Assembly: GCF_902459555.1 (NCBI RefSeq)
Contig: NZ_CABPSM010000014.1
Location: 62,001 to 126,000 of the forward strand
Source of the DNA: Pandoraea horticolens
GTDB lineage: Bacteria; Pseudomonadota; Gammaproteobacteria; Burkholderiales; Burkholderiaceae
Direction of reading: 5' to 3'
Length of the DNA: 64,000 nt
The notes under the pieces are model-generated. The model saw only the letters and a program-made list of their open reading frames with translations. It was not told the DNA's origin and did no database searches. Below, piece after piece: positions 46,702 through 55,789 of this stretch; the first letter of the stretch is position 1, and each line of letters begins with the position of its first letter. The position numbers and the translations under genes are program-made.

Positions 46702-47922
46702 ATGCCTAACGACACCCGCCCTTCGAACGGACAGTTCGCGACGACGTTGCAGATCGTCTCCACCGTGTTCTTCACGTTCCTCTGCTATCTGACGATCGGT
46801 TTGCCGCTCGCAGTGCTGCCGTCGTTCGTGCACGTGGATCTGGCTTACAGTTCGGTCGTCGCCGGGTTGGCCATCAGCGTCCAGTATCTGGCGACGCTGC
46901 TCTCGCGCCCCTACGCCGGGCGCACGGCTGACGCGTGGGGACCGAAGCGCACCGTGCTGTGCGGATTGGTGGCCTGCGGCGCATCCGGGTTGCTCGTGGC
47001 GCTGGCCGGTGTGTTCTCCGACGTGGCGTGGCTCTCGCTCCTTGCGTTGATTCTCGGGCGTCTCGTGCTGGGTTTCGGCGAGAGTTGGGTGTCGACGGGC
47101 GCGATCATGTGGGGCATCGGGCAGGTGGGGCCGTCGCATACCGCACGCGTTATCTCGTGGAATGGTGTTGCGACATACGGCGCGTTGGCGCTGGGCGCAC
47201 CGTTGGGCGTCGCGCTCGACAATGCCTATGGCATTGAAGCGCTGGGCGGTGCGATTGCGCTGTCCGGCATTGTGGGATTGCTGCTGGCGCGCATGAAGCG
47301 CGCGACACCGGTCATCCACGGTGAGCGTCTGGCGTTCCATGCCGTGCTCGGCCGCGTATTGCCGTTCGGCATGGGCCTTGCGCTGGGTTCCATCGGCTTT
47401 GGCGCCATCTCCACCTTCATCACGCTTTACTACGCGAGCCATCACTGGGACAACGCGGCGCTTGCGCTGACCGCGTTCGGTGTGTGCTTCATGGGCGTGC
47501 GGCTATTGCTTGGCAGCAGCATCGGGCGCTTCGGCGGCTACCGTGTTGCGATGGTGTCGTTTGCGCTCGAAGCGTTCGGCCTGATCGTGCTTGGCATAGC
47601 GCCGACCGGATTCACCGCGTTGTTGGGGGCGGCACTCTCGGGGGCGGGCTTCTCGCTGGTGTTTCCGTCGCTGGGCGTGGCGGCCGTCAACTTGGTGCCG
47701 GCGCAGAACCGTGGTGCGGCACTGGGTGCGTACTCTGTGTTTCTCGACGTTGCGCTTGGCGTGACAGGGCCGGTAGCGGGCCTGATCGTGGGGGCGTATG
47801 GGTACGCCGAGGTGTACTTGTGTGCGGCCATCGCCGCCATCGCGGCCGTCTTGCTGACGTTGTGGATGGCGCGAGTTGCACAGGCTCGCGAAGGCGGCAA
47901 GAAAGTCGCACAAACTGCGTAA
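46702..47922 (+). CDS. MFS transporter, YhhS/YfcJ-like
   Basis: A 406-residue, 12-segment major facilitator protein. Loop 2-3 has [18 protein letters not shown] (MFS motif A-like), and the family resembles YhhS/YfcJ-type arabinose-efflux-like exporters ([23 protein letters not shown] quoted in part). I chose the ATG at 46702 ([10 protein letters not shown]) because transmembrane helix 1 follows at the usual distance; an in-frame ATG at 46633 would add 23 basic residues. It lies 160 bp past the monooxygenase stop and may have its own promoter. Substrate unknown. Confidence 0.85.
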   Translation: MPNDTRPSNGQFATTLQIVSTVFFTFLCYLTIGLPLAVLPSFVHVDLAYSSVVAGLAISVQYLATLLSRPYAGRTADAWGPKRTVLCGLVACGASGLLVALAGVFSDVAWLSLLALILGRLVLGFGESWVSTGAIMWGIGQVGPSHTARVISWNGVATYGALALGAPLGVALDNAYGIEALGGAIALSGIVGLLLARMKRATPVIHGERLAFHAVLGRVLPFGMGLALGSIGFGAISTFITLYYASHHWDNAALALTAFGVCFMGVRLLLGSSIGRFGGYRVAMVSFALEAFGLIVLGIAPTGFTALLGAALSGAGFSLVFPSLGVAAVNLVPAQNRGAALGAYSVFLDVALGVTGPVAGLIVGAYGYAEVYLCAAIAAIAAVLLTLWMARVAQAREGGKKVAQTA

Positions 47923-47940
47923 TGCCGCACGGCGGCGCGA

Positions 47941-49506
47941 TCAACTTGCCGCTGACTTTTGCGCTGCCACGAGGGTGGCAAGCCGCTTGATCAGACTGGG
48001 GATACGCGAAGCATCCGTATCGCCGTAGCCGATCACGAGACCGTTATCTGAGGGCTGTGGGTCGAGTGCAAAGCTCGACAGGGCGCGGGGGCCGATGCCT
48101 TCGCGCTGTGCGGCGGCCACGATGGCTTTGTCGGGGAAAGCGGGGTCGAGCCGCACTGTCAGGTGTAGGCCACAGCGTTCCCCGATCACCGCATACGCCG
48201 GGTCGAAATACGAGGCCAGCGCGTCACGCAGTGCGGTCTGACGTTCCCGGTACAGACGCCGCATGCGGCCGAGATGTCGCGCGAACTGACCGCTTCGGAT
48301 GAAATCAGCCATAGCGAGTTGTTCGAAGCGATGACCGCCGCGCAGGAGTTCGTCGAGTGCATCGCGGGCTTGGGTGGCGAGTGTCGCGGGCAGAATCAGG
48401 AAGCCGAGGCGGAGTGCGGGAAACATTGTCTTGCTGAACGTCCCGACGTACACCACGGGGCTATCCGGCACCATGCCTTGCATGGCGGCGATGGGTTCGC
48501 CTTGATGGCGAAACTCGCTATCGTAGTCGTCTTCCAGAATCCAGGTACCGTAATGTCGAGCCTGAGCGATCAGATCGAGGCGGCGAGCGGCCGACAGCAC
48601 GCTGCCGAGCGGATACTGGTGCGATGGGGTGACATACACCAGCCGTGGAGGCGACGTTTCCCACAGACCTTCCGGAATCACGATCCCTTCGTCGTCGACA
48701 CGAAGGGCTTGGAGGCGAACATCGCTCGAATGAAAGGCGGCCTTGGCGCCGCGATAGCCGGGATCTTCCATCCAGACCGTATCGCCGGGGTCGGTGAGTA
48801 GCCGGACGCAGAGAATCAGCGCCTCGTGCGCGCCTTCCGTAATGACGACCTGAGAGGCATCGCAACGCACGCCGCGAGAGATGCGGAGGTGTTCGGCGAT
48901 GGCTTCGCGCAGGGCGGGTTCCCCGAGCGGGTCGCCATAGTGATAGTGGCGGGGTTGGGCCTCGCGCATGACCCGTTCGAGTGTGCGACGCCAGGTACTG
49001 GCGGGAAAGCGAGTGAGCGCGGGCACACCGGGGGTGAACGGGAGGGGTGTTTCGTTGGCGCGGGCGGCGTGCCGGGTGGATGGTAGGCGTTGAATGCGTC
49101 GTGAGGCGGCGGGTGTGGCGGGGAGATCGTCCGGCAGCGGGGGCACGAGCGCGTTGGCCTGTTGTTTGGCGGCTTCGGCGGCGAAGTGTGGGTCGAGGGA
49201 GAGTTGTGCGACGCGGGTACCGAGTCGGTGGGGGACGATGAAGCCTTCGGCGGCGAGTTGATCGTAGACGATGGAGACGGTGTTCCGGGAGACGGCGAGA
49301 TCTTCGGCGAGGGTGCGGGAGGCGGGAAGTCGGGCACCGGCGGGCAGGCGGCCTTCGAGAATGGCGTGTTTGAGTCGGGAGAGGAGTTGTTTTTGGAGAG
49401 AGGCGCCGCGACCGGGCTTGACGGTGAGGGGGCTATCGAAGAGTGCGGCGACGTTTTCCGGTGGGTGATCGTGGAGAGCGGGGCGGCTTTTCGGGGCGGT
49501 AATCAT
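47941..49506 (-). CDS. MocR-type regulator (GntR wHTH plus aminotransferase fold)
   Basis: A 521-residue MocR/PdxR-family protein. It has an N-terminal GntR winged helix (LKHAILEGRLPAGARLPASR, LAVSRNTVSIVYDQLAAEGF) and a fold-type I aminotransferase domain from about 130. PLP-site motifs include YGDPLGEPALREAIAEHL, ITEGAHEALILCVRLL, VYVTPSHQYPLG, LEDDYDSEF and the Schiff-base lysine in VGTFSKTMFPALRLG. Such proteins use bound PLP adducts to sense amino acids or B6 and usually control a divergent neighbour, here a GNAT gene. The intergenic region holds two inverted repeats that are candidate sites. ATG at 49506. Confidence 0.92.
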   Translation of the reverse strand: MITAPKSRPALHDHPPENVAALFDSPLTVKPGRGASLQKQLLSRLKHAILEGRLPAGARLPASRTLAEDLAVSRNTVSIVYDQLAAEGFIVPHRLGTRVAQLSLDPHFAAEAAKQQANALVPPLPDDLPATPAASRRIQRLPSTRHAARANETPLPFTPGVPALTRFPASTWRRTLERVMREAQPRHYHYGDPLGEPALREAIAEHLRISRGVRCDASQVVITEGAHEALILCVRLLTDPGDTVWMEDPGYRGAKAAFHSSDVRLQALRVDDEGIVIPEGLWETSPPRLVYVTPSHQYPLGSVLSAARRLDLIAQARHYGTWILEDDYDSEFRHQGEPIAAMQGMVPDSPVVYVGTFSKTMFPALRLGFLILPATLATQARDALDELLRGGHRFEQLAMADFIRSGQFARHLGRMRRLYRERQTALRDALASYFDPAYAVIGERCGLHLTVRLDPAFPDKAIVAAAQREGIGPRALSSFALDPQPSDNGLVIGYGDTDASRIPSLIKRLATLVAAQKSAAS

Positions 49507-49563
49507 GGCGACGGGGCGAAATAGAGGGGGAGGGGTGTCCAGGCGCAACCGAGAGCGTGTGCT

Positions 49564-49634
49564 GCCGGACCGGAGCCCCATTCCGCTGCGAGTTGGGTCA
49601 CTGTCTGAGTGGCGGAATGGGGCTCCGGTCTGGC
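49564..49634. repeat. Long inverted repeat between mocR-type gene and GNAT gene
   Basis: GACCGGAGCCCCATTCCGC (49568-49586) is the exact reverse complement of 49612-49630. The pairing continues outward by three more G-C pairs after one G-T, giving about 23 pairs around a 25-base loop. It is far too long and perfect for a normal regulator dyad and has no T tract on either side. Confidence 0.85.
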
Positions 49635-49679
49635 TTTCGGCGGGTTTAGCGCAAATCCTGGCACCATGAGATTCCGTTA

Positions 49680-49705
49680 CAGTGGTGCTTTTAATCGTAC
49701 CACTG
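49680..49705 (+). promoter_or_regulatory. Operator-like dyad before GNAT gene
   Basis: CAGTGGT (49680-49686) and ACCACTG (49699-49705) flank 12 bases. It lies 59 bp before the GNAT start and within the mocR-GNAT intergenic region, so it is a plausible MocR binding site. Confidence 0.45.
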
Positions 49706-49763
49706 AAGCGATACCTTGAGCGTCATGAACTGAACGTGGGCCAATTTTCGGAGAAAGAAGGAC

Positions 49764-50489
49764 ATGACTGACGCACCAAACTTCAACGATTACGACCAGC
49801 CGATCGGTGCTGCGCTGCCGGATTGGAAGCCGCGAGCTGCGCCGTCTCGTACGCCGATCGAGGGGCGTTACTGCCGGATCGAGCCGATTGACGTGGAGCG
49901 TCATGCGAAGGATTTGTACGAGGCATATGCCGGAGCATCGGACGGCCGCGACTGGACATACATGAGTGGCGGCCCGTTCCCGGACTTCGACAGTTACTAC
50001 GCGTACGCGACCAAGTTGGCGTCGTCTACTGATCCGTTGCATTACGCGATCATTGATCGGGAGACGGGCAAGGCGGTGGGGACGTTTGCGCTCATGCGCA
50101 TCGACGTGGCGAACGGCGTGATCGAGGTTGGGCATGTGGCGTATTCACCGTTGCTCAAGCGCACGCGTGCGGGTACGGAGGCGCAATACTTGTTGATGCG
50201 TCGAGCGTTCGACGAGTTGGGTTATCGCCGATACGAGTGGAAGTGCGACGCTTTGAATGCACCGTCGCGCAGGGCGGCGGCGCGTTACGGCTTCATCTTC
50301 GAGGGCATCTTCCGTCAGGCGATTGTGTACCGGGGCCGTAGCCGCGACACGGCGTGGTTCTCGATTATCGATGGCGAATGGCCGGCCATCAGCCGTGGTT
50401 TCCAGCAATGGTTGTCGCCGGAGAACTTCGATGCGCAGGGGCAGCATCGCACGGGGTTGGCGGCATTGATTTCGGCCGCGAAGGCGTGA
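49764..50489 (+). CDS. GNAT-family N-acetyltransferase (RimJ/RimL type)
   Basis: A 241-residue acetyltransferase of the RimJ/RimL/YjcK type. PIEGRYCRIEPIDVERHA starts the domain; VIEVGHVAYSPLLKRTRAGTEAQYLL contains the acetyl-CoA loop (R-T-R-A-G-T), and YRRYEWKCDALNAPSRRAAARYGF is the typical C-terminal strand-helix (quoted in parts). The acceptor, a protein N-terminus or small molecule, cannot be told. It is divergent from the MocR regulator, the usual layout for a MocR target, so its expression may answer to an amino acid or vitamin B6 signal. ATG at 49764 has GAAGGA upstream. It ends at a strong terminator. Confidence 0.9.
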   Translation: MTDAPNFNDYDQPIGAALPDWKPRAAPSRTPIEGRYCRIEPIDVERHAKDLYEAYAGASDGRDWTYMSGGPFPDFDSYYAYATKLASSTDPLHYAIIDRETGKAVGTFALMRIDVANGVIEVGHVAYSPLLKRTRAGTEAQYLLMRRAFDELGYRRYEWKCDALNAPSRRAAARYGFIFEGIFRQAIVYRGRSRDTAWFSIIDGEWPAISRGFQQWLSPENFDAQGQHRTGLAALISAAKA

Positions 50490-50537
50490 GTGCCGGATAG
50501 GGCAACGGCCGCAAGTCGCAGCATCGCATCACAATGC

Positions 50538-50575
50538 AAAACGGCCCGCCGGGAAATCCTCCGGCGGGCCGTTTT
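50538..50575. terminator. Bidirectional rho-independent terminator
   Basis: AAAACGGCCCGCCGG pairs with CCGGCGGGCCGTTTT around an 8-base loop. It separates the convergent GNAT and permease genes and serves both. Confidence 0.93.
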
Positions 50576-50596
50576 GTCATGGAGATATCGAATCGA

Positions 50597-51889
50597 TCAA
50601 CCCGGGAAGAACGCGTACTTCAGCACGAACAGGACGGCGATTACCCAGGCGGCCGGGTGAACTTGTTTCGCGCGGCCCGTGAACAGCTTGAGCACGGCAT
50701 ACGAGATGAAGCCGAATGCCAGACCCGTGGCGATCGAGTAGGTGAACGGCATTGCCAGTGCGGTCAATGCGGCCGGGGTGGCTTCCGTGATGTCGTCCCA
50801 CTCCACGTCGAGCAGTTCGCGCAGCATCAGACCTGCGACATACAGCAGTGCCGGGGCGGCTGCGTAGGCGGGTACCGAACCGGCCAGCGGAGCGATGAAC
50901 AGTGCGAGGATGAAGAGCACGGCAATCGTGAGGGCGGTGAGGCCCGTGCGGCCGCCGGCTTGAACGCCCGAGGCACTTTCCACGTAGGCTGTCGTGCTGC
51001 TCGTACCCAGCAGCGAGCCGATGAAAATCGCGATCGAATCGGCGAAGAGCGCGCGGCCAAGGCCCTTGTAATGTGTACCTTCGAGCAGACCGGCGCGCTT
51101 TGCCACGCCCATCAGCGTGCCGGTGGCGTCGAACACTTCCACTAGCACGAACGCGAGAATCACGTGAACGAAGCCTGCGTGCAGTGCGCCTGGAATGTCG
51201 AGTTGGAGGAACGTCGGGGCCAGGCTTGGCGGCATGGCGAAGACACCCTGGAACTGGTTCAGGCCCAGGACCATCGAGAGAATCGTCACTACCAGAATGC
51301 CGATCAGAATGGCGCCACGTACGCGCAGGGCGTCGAGCACGGCAATCAGGAAGAAGCCGAAGATCGCGAGCAGCGCTTGCGGCGAGTGGAGGTCGCCCAG
51401 ACCGATTTTCGTCGCCGGGTTTGCCACGACCACGCCGGCGTTACCGAGCGCGATGATCGCGAGGAACAGCCCGATACCGGCCGCAATTGCACATCGCAAC
51501 GATTTGGGCACCCCGGCAATCAGCCATGAGCGTATGCCTGTTACCGTCAGGATGATGAACAAACACCCTGAGATAAACACCGCGCCCAGCGCCTGCTGCC
51601 ACGTGTAGCCCATTGCGCCGACGACCGTGAAGGCGAAGAAGGCGTTCAGCCCCATGCCCGGCGCCATGCCGATCGGGTAGTTCGCGACGAACGCCATCAC
51701 CACTGAGCCGATGGCGGCCGCGAGACAGGTCGCCACAAACACGGCGCTCTTGTCCATGCCGGTCGTGCCGAGGATGTTGGGGTTGACGAAAATGATGTAC
51801 GACATGGTGAGGAAGGTCGTGAGACCGGCCACCATTTCTGTTCGTACATTGGAGCCATGCTCCTCGAGCTTGAAGAATTTAGTCAGCAA
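50597..51889 (-). CDS. AzgA-type adenine/guanine/hypoxanthine permease
   Basis: A 430-residue NCS2-family permease of the AzgA/GhxP branch. It starts with FFKLEEHGSNVRTEMVAGLTTFLTMSYIIFVNP (quoted in part), the signature N-terminus of this branch. GMAPGMGLNAFFAFTVV and LGTSSTTAYVESASGVQAGGRTG further on are the substrate-site motifs. It imports hypoxanthine, guanine or adenine with protons. It differs from the UraA/XanQ-type NCS2 permease at 26 kb, so the window has two distinct purine importers. Single gene between the terminator and a porin fragment. Confidence 0.93.
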   Translation of the reverse strand: MLTKFFKLEEHGSNVRTEMVAGLTTFLTMSYIIFVNPNILGTTGMDKSAVFVATCLAAAIGSVVMAFVANYPIGMAPGMGLNAFFAFTVVGAMGYTWQQALGAVFISGCLFIILTVTGIRSWLIAGVPKSLRCAIAAGIGLFLAIIALGNAGVVVANPATKIGLGDLHSPQALLAIFGFFLIAVLDALRVRGAILIGILVVTILSMVLGLNQFQGVFAMPPSLAPTFLQLDIPGALHAGFVHVILAFVLVEVFDATGTLMGVAKRAGLLEGTHYKGLGRALFADSIAIFIGSLLGTSSTTAYVESASGVQAGGRTGLTALTIAVLFILALFIAPLAGSVPAYAAAPALLYVAGLMLRELLDVEWDDITEATPAALTALAMPFTYSIATGLAFGFISYAVLKLFTGRAKQVHPAAWVIAVLFVLKYAFFPG

Positions 51890-51980
51890 CGTGCTCTCCT
51901 TGTGACTTTGTTATGCCGTTGTCCGTGTGCAGCGGGGGCGCGCGCATTGTACTGTGAGCGAACCCGTGCAGCCGAGTTTG

Positions 51981-52235
51981 TCAGAACTTGGTGCGCATGC
52001 CCACCCCGAAAGTATTCCCGGCTTCGAGCCCGGACACCTTGTCGTTCAGGTAGGCCGCATAGAGATCCGTGCGCTTGGAGAGGTCGTAATCGTAGCCAAG
52101 TGCCCAGGTGCTTCGGCTCGTGTCGTTCATGCCCGAATTCTTCGTATAGGCGAACGATGCCATCACGCTACCCGCGCCGAGCGGCACCGACATGCCTAAC
52201 TGACCGCCGTTCGACGTCAGGTTGCCGCCGGTAAT
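51981..52235 (-). pseudogene. C-terminal fragment of a Gram-negative porin
   Basis: The last 84 codons encode beta-strands of a Burkholderiales general porin: GGQLGMSVPLGAGSVMASFAY, TWALGYDYDLSKRTDLYAAY and the outer-membrane C-terminal signal GMRTKF ending in Phe. The rest of the gene (normally about 270 more residues and a signal peptide) is missing. Upstream codons in this frame show no porin similarity and there is no ribosome site. It is therefore a remnant of a deletion next to the permease gene. Confidence 0.85.
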
Positions 52236-52476
52236 CGTGTTTTTGATGTGCTGATATCGGTGTTGCTTTGAGGCGTGATTATTATTATCAAGTTGCCTCA
52301 TGTGACATATCACTTGGCTTTGATACTCGGTATTCCGTTGTTGACGGCACAATTTTCGGGTTAACGCCGGTGGTTTGCCTCTTGCACACGGCTGCGGTCT
52401 GCCATCGGCGGGGAGCGGCCCGGCGGCCGACCGCTGAGGGAAGCGTAGATCAGCCGTCAGCAGCAGGCAAAGCAAA

Positions 52477-53316
52477 TCAGCGAACGGCGCGCCAACTGGC
52501 GCTATGCGCCTCAAGCCAGTTTTCAGCGAGCTTCGGATCTCCGTGACGCTTTGGATGAAACGAGGGTGCGAGGTACTTGAGCATTGGCCTGGTGCTACGC
52601 CAGACGATGCCATCCCGGCCGAAGAACATCGTGGTGAATCCCCACCAGGTACGCGGCTTGAAGAGCGTGCCGTCGTGCCAGAGGTTATTGATCGTCTGCG
52701 CATGGCTTTCCAGCGCGAACATGAACAGCACATAGAGATAGGTCAGGATGCGCTGACGCTCGCTGCCCCCGAGTGCGCGATACAGATCGAACGCGACGGC
52801 CTTGTGCTCCGTTTCTTCAGCCGCATGCCATCGCCACATCAGGCGCATCTTCGGCTCTGCCTTCGCGAGCCAGCGGTCGTAGCGAAGCGCGCCATCGCCG
52901 AACACGGCGGTGCAGTGCTCGTATGCCGCCGTCACGGCGAGCATATACATCGGCGAGAGCTTGCGGCGGCGAGCCCATTGAATGCGGGCCGTCGCCCAGT
53001 TCTCCCAGTGATTGATCAGCCCTTGCTTGGCCAACTGCGCGTTGTACTGACCGTGCAGATGACGATGTGTCGCCTCTTGTCCGATGAACTGCACGATGTC
53101 GGCACGCAACTTGTCGTAGCGGGCATCGCCGGGCAGATGGTCCATTGTGTCGCGCACTGAATCGATGAACGATTGCTCGCCGACCGGGAAGCTCATCGAC
53201 AGCGCGTTGTAGTACATCGTGCGATACGCGTCGCCGCTATGCCAATGACGGTCGAAGCCACTGGCCAGGTCGACAGTCAGCTTACGTACGGTCAGGGCGG
53301 AAATGTCGTTGCTCAT
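52477..53316 (-). CDS. PF10118-type metal-dependent hydrolase
   Basis: A 279-residue protein matching the predicted metal-dependent hydrolase family PF10118. It has conserved histidine/glutamate motifs FIGQEATHRHLHGQYN and WRWHAAEETEHKAVAFDLY, and PYMLAVTAAYEH-like YMLAVTAAYEHCTAV. A hydrophobic stretch (ILTYLYVLFMFALE) may touch the membrane. The true substrate is unknown. The ATG at 53316 has the right distance to the domain; the longer frame from 53379 is rejected. It is divergent from a TetR gene 203 bp away, its likely regulator. Confidence 0.82.
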   Translation of the reverse strand: MSNDISALTVRKLTVDLASGFDRHWHSGDAYRTMYYNALSMSFPVGEQSFIDSVRDTMDHLPGDARYDKLRADIVQFIGQEATHRHLHGQYNAQLAKQGLINHWENWATARIQWARRRKLSPMYMLAVTAAYEHCTAVFGDGALRYDRWLAKAEPKMRLMWRWHAAEETEHKAVAFDLYRALGGSERQRILTYLYVLFMFALESHAQTINNLWHDGTLFKPRTWWGFTTMFFGRDGIVWRSTRPMLKYLAPSFHPKRHGDPKLAENWLEAHSASWRAVR

Positions 53317-53518
53317 GGTGTCTTGGCTCGCCGGCGATATTGGCGAATTCGCGGCACTCGTTGAGTGCGGAAGGCACACTTTGTCGCCGTCACTTGAGTT
53401 TTGTCTTGAATGTGAGCATTATTCATTTTTCAGGCGTCTTGCCGCAACTCGCTTCCCGCTCAGGTTTTTCAACGTGTTCACACCCAAGCCGCCCGCTACC
53501 CCGAACGCCCCGTCCACC

Positions 53519-54124
53519 ATGCGAAAGCGGCCGATGCAGGCACGCGCACAACACACCGTTGAAACGATTTTCGAGGCCACTGCTCAGGTTCTGGACGAAG
53601 AAGGAGAGGCTGCGCTCACCACCAATCGCATTGCCCGGAAGGCCGGTTTCTCTATCGGCACGCTTTACCAGTACTTCCCGACCAAAGAAGCGATTCTGCT
53701 GGCGATGATCGCGCGTGAACGTCGCCGCGTGATGGACGAACTCAATGAGCGTATCGCCCGAGCCGCTGAAGAAGGGGCCGACCCCGAGCGTGTGATCCGT
53801 GAGCGGCTTCGGGTGCTCATCGAAGCGTTCGGCGCGGGCGGGCGCGTGAAGCGCTCGCTCATCAAGATGGCGTGGCAACTCGATCATCACGAGAACATCA
53901 TGCAAGCCATGCGCGAGGCCGCCGAACATATCGCCGTCGCCATGTCGCGGCGCGACGCCCCCGAGATGCGTCCGCCCACCGCCGCCACCATCTTCGTGCT
54001 CACGCGCGCCGTCATGGGTACGCTGCGCTCCGCCGCGCTCGAAGACTCCCCATTGCTTGGCACTCCCGAGTTCGAAGACGAACTCTACCGGTTATGTTGG
54101 GGGCTGTTACGCGCAGACAGCTAA
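53519..54124 (+). CDS. TetR-family regulator
   Basis: A 201-residue TetR protein: helix-turn-helix TNRIARKAGFSIGTLYQYFPT at about residues 35-56, followed by the all-helical ligand domain. The ATG at 53519 gives the normal basic N-terminus (MRKRPMQARAQHTVETIFEA); a GTG at 53474 in frame is possible. It is divergent from the PF10118 hydrolase gene, the usual TetR repressor layout. Ligand unknown. Confidence 0.9.
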   Translation: MRKRPMQARAQHTVETIFEATAQVLDEEGEAALTTNRIARKAGFSIGTLYQYFPTKEAILLAMIARERRRVMDELNERIARAAEEGADPERVIRERLRVLIEAFGAGGRVKRSLIKMAWQLDHHENIMQAMREAAEHIAVAMSRRDAPEMRPPTAATIFVLTRAVMGTLRSAALEDSPLLGTPEFEDELYRLCWGLLRADS

Positions 54125-54264
54125 GGCCCCAAGCACCGGCAGGCGTTTCCCATCGTGGTCCTTCGGTCGACGTTCCACGTTCGCCGGCACGCCATGGCGT
54201 CTTCTCGCCTGCCTGACCCGTGCGGTGTTCCTGTGTGGTGCTGTGCCCGGTGTGCCGGTCGTCG

Positions 54265-55164
54265 TCACATGGCGTGCACGTCGCCGCTGATCCAGCAGCC
54301 TGCGGCAGCGTCGAGCGGATCGCGCAACGTGACGGTGATAGCGGAGGGATGCCCCATTGCCACCCCCTGGCGTACGACGACGCCACGCTCGCCGGGCGCG
54401 AGCCAGCCATAGCGGCGCGCGCCATAGAGCAGCGCGGCGGCCGCTATGCCGGTCGCCGCATCTTCCGGATAGCCGGAAGCGCGCGGGAACTGGCGCGCTT
54501 GCAGTACCGGTAACGCACGTCCGTTGCCAACGTCTTCCCGGGCACACGGGTACAGGCCGGTGGACCCGATGGCATCGCATGTGGCGAGCATCGTCGTAAA
54601 GTCGGGCGCCAACACCTGTAACTGTTCGACGCTGCGTAGCGGCACCAGCGTCTTCACGCGGCTGGTCGCAGCGTTACAGATGCCTTCGAGCGCGATGTCG
54701 TCAGGTGAGATTCGCAGCGCTGCGCAAATGGCGGCGATGGCGCTGGCATCGATGACCGGTTCGGTGCGCCCGGCCGGCTGACTCACCTCGATATGCTCGC
54801 CATCCGATGCGAGGCGGCCTTCGACCCGTCCGCTGAGTGTCTCGATCGTGACGGGGCTGCCATCCCATCGTCCGGCACGACGCAACACCCACAACGCCCC
54901 CAGCGTCGCGTGTCCGCACATCTCCATCTCGTGATTCGGTACGAAGAATCGAAAACGCCAGGCATTGCCCGTGTGTTCCGGAGCCATCACGAACGCGCTC
55001 TCGTGACCATAGTGTGCGGCCACAGCACGCATGTCGTCTGTGGTCATGGCATCCGCATCGAGCACGATGGGCGCCGGATTGCCGCCATTCTCGGCAGCGG
55101 GAAACACACTCACCAATGAGACCGTCGCCGGCGTGGGGAGGGAAAGGGCAGTGAGTGACGTCAT
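54265..55164 (-). CDS. PhzF-family isomerase/epimerase
   Basis: A 299-residue PhzF-like protein with the two-domain epimerase fold: FPAAENGGNPAPIVLDAD near the start, the catalytic glutamate in YGHESAFVM, FFVPNHEMEMCGHATLGALWVL (quoted in part), and the repeat GYPEDAATGIAAAALLYGAR in the second half. PhzF isomerises a diene in phenazine synthesis, but most members, including lone genes like this one, have unknown substrates. No phenazine genes are present. Convergent with the TetR gene; no terminator hairpin of note between them. Confidence 0.88.
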   Translation of the reverse strand: MTSLTALSLPTPATVSLVSVFPAAENGGNPAPIVLDADAMTTDDMRAVAAHYGHESAFVMAPEHTGNAWRFRFFVPNHEMEMCGHATLGALWVLRRAGRWDGSPVTIETLSGRVEGRLASDGEHIEVSQPAGRTEPVIDASAIAAICAALRISPDDIALEGICNAATSRVKTLVPLRSVEQLQVLAPDFTTMLATCDAIGSTGLYPCAREDVGNGRALPVLQARQFPRASGYPEDAATGIAAAALLYGARRYGWLAPGERGVVVRQGVAMGHPSAITVTLRDPLDAAAGCWISGDVHAM

Positions 55165-55780
55165 GGCGATAGGTGACTCGGAAAATGTCTTGGTGGGAAG
55201 CCTGGCAAGGTGTCTCGCCCCATCTTGCGACGGGCATTGCGTGCACCGCGTGATGCCACCCGAAAACGTCTAGGTTACGCGCTAAGCCGCCAGCCTGTCA
55301 GGTGGCGATGTGACGAATTTTCGATGGCTTTTCGGACACATCCTTACTGGCATACGCATGTCAGCCTCCGGACGCACCGCGCTGTATGGCATTGCAACGC
55401 TGACATCGCTTGCAACGCCGCATTGTGTCAGTTCACGATGAACGTCGTGTCAACACGACATTCTCGTCGTACGCGATTTCGGAATGTGGCCAATGACCGA
55501 GCAAGCGTTCGAAATGGAGCGGTGTCCTATGGTTTACAATCGCGTCGGCCTCCCAATGACGAAAGGGGATGGCAGGGTGAGAAACGTCGCCCAACGGCCC
55601 GCCGGCCGGGGGCGACGTCCGGAGACAATGCGTCCGGACTTCGCGCGATCGGTTCTCTTACGGCGAGAACCGTGAGGTCTTTCAGAGCAGTCGAGCGGGT
55701 AAGGCGGCGTGATCAGTGCGAGTGGTCCGGAGGCAGCGTTGCAGTCGTGATTCTGGCTGCTTGGGCAGCCAAGGTTCGAA
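55165..55780. other. Noncoding region with promoter and structured leader of MFS gene
   Basis: No gene is supported across about 615 bases. A possible -10 box TACAAT lies near 55535 within GGTTTACAATCG. From there to the start at 55790 the region is packed with perfect hairpins, listed separately. The part 55165-55500 shows no clear features apart from the PhzF upstream region. Confidence 0.45.
55584..55771 (+). promoter_or_regulatory. Structured 5' leader (four hairpins) of MFS gene
   Basis: Perfect stems in order are: ACGTCGCCC/GGGCGACGT (55584-55592, 55610-55618); GTCCGGA/TCCGGAC (55617-55623, 55633-55639); CGGTTCTC/GAGAACCG (55650-55657, 55665-55672); and TGGCTGC/GCAGCCA (55754-55760, 55765-55771). 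The last ends 18 bases before the ATG, over the ribosome-binding region. The first two share bases 55617-55618 and so compete at the base. I do not recognise a known riboswitch family. Confidence 0.45.
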
Positions 55781-55789
55781 GTGGAGACC

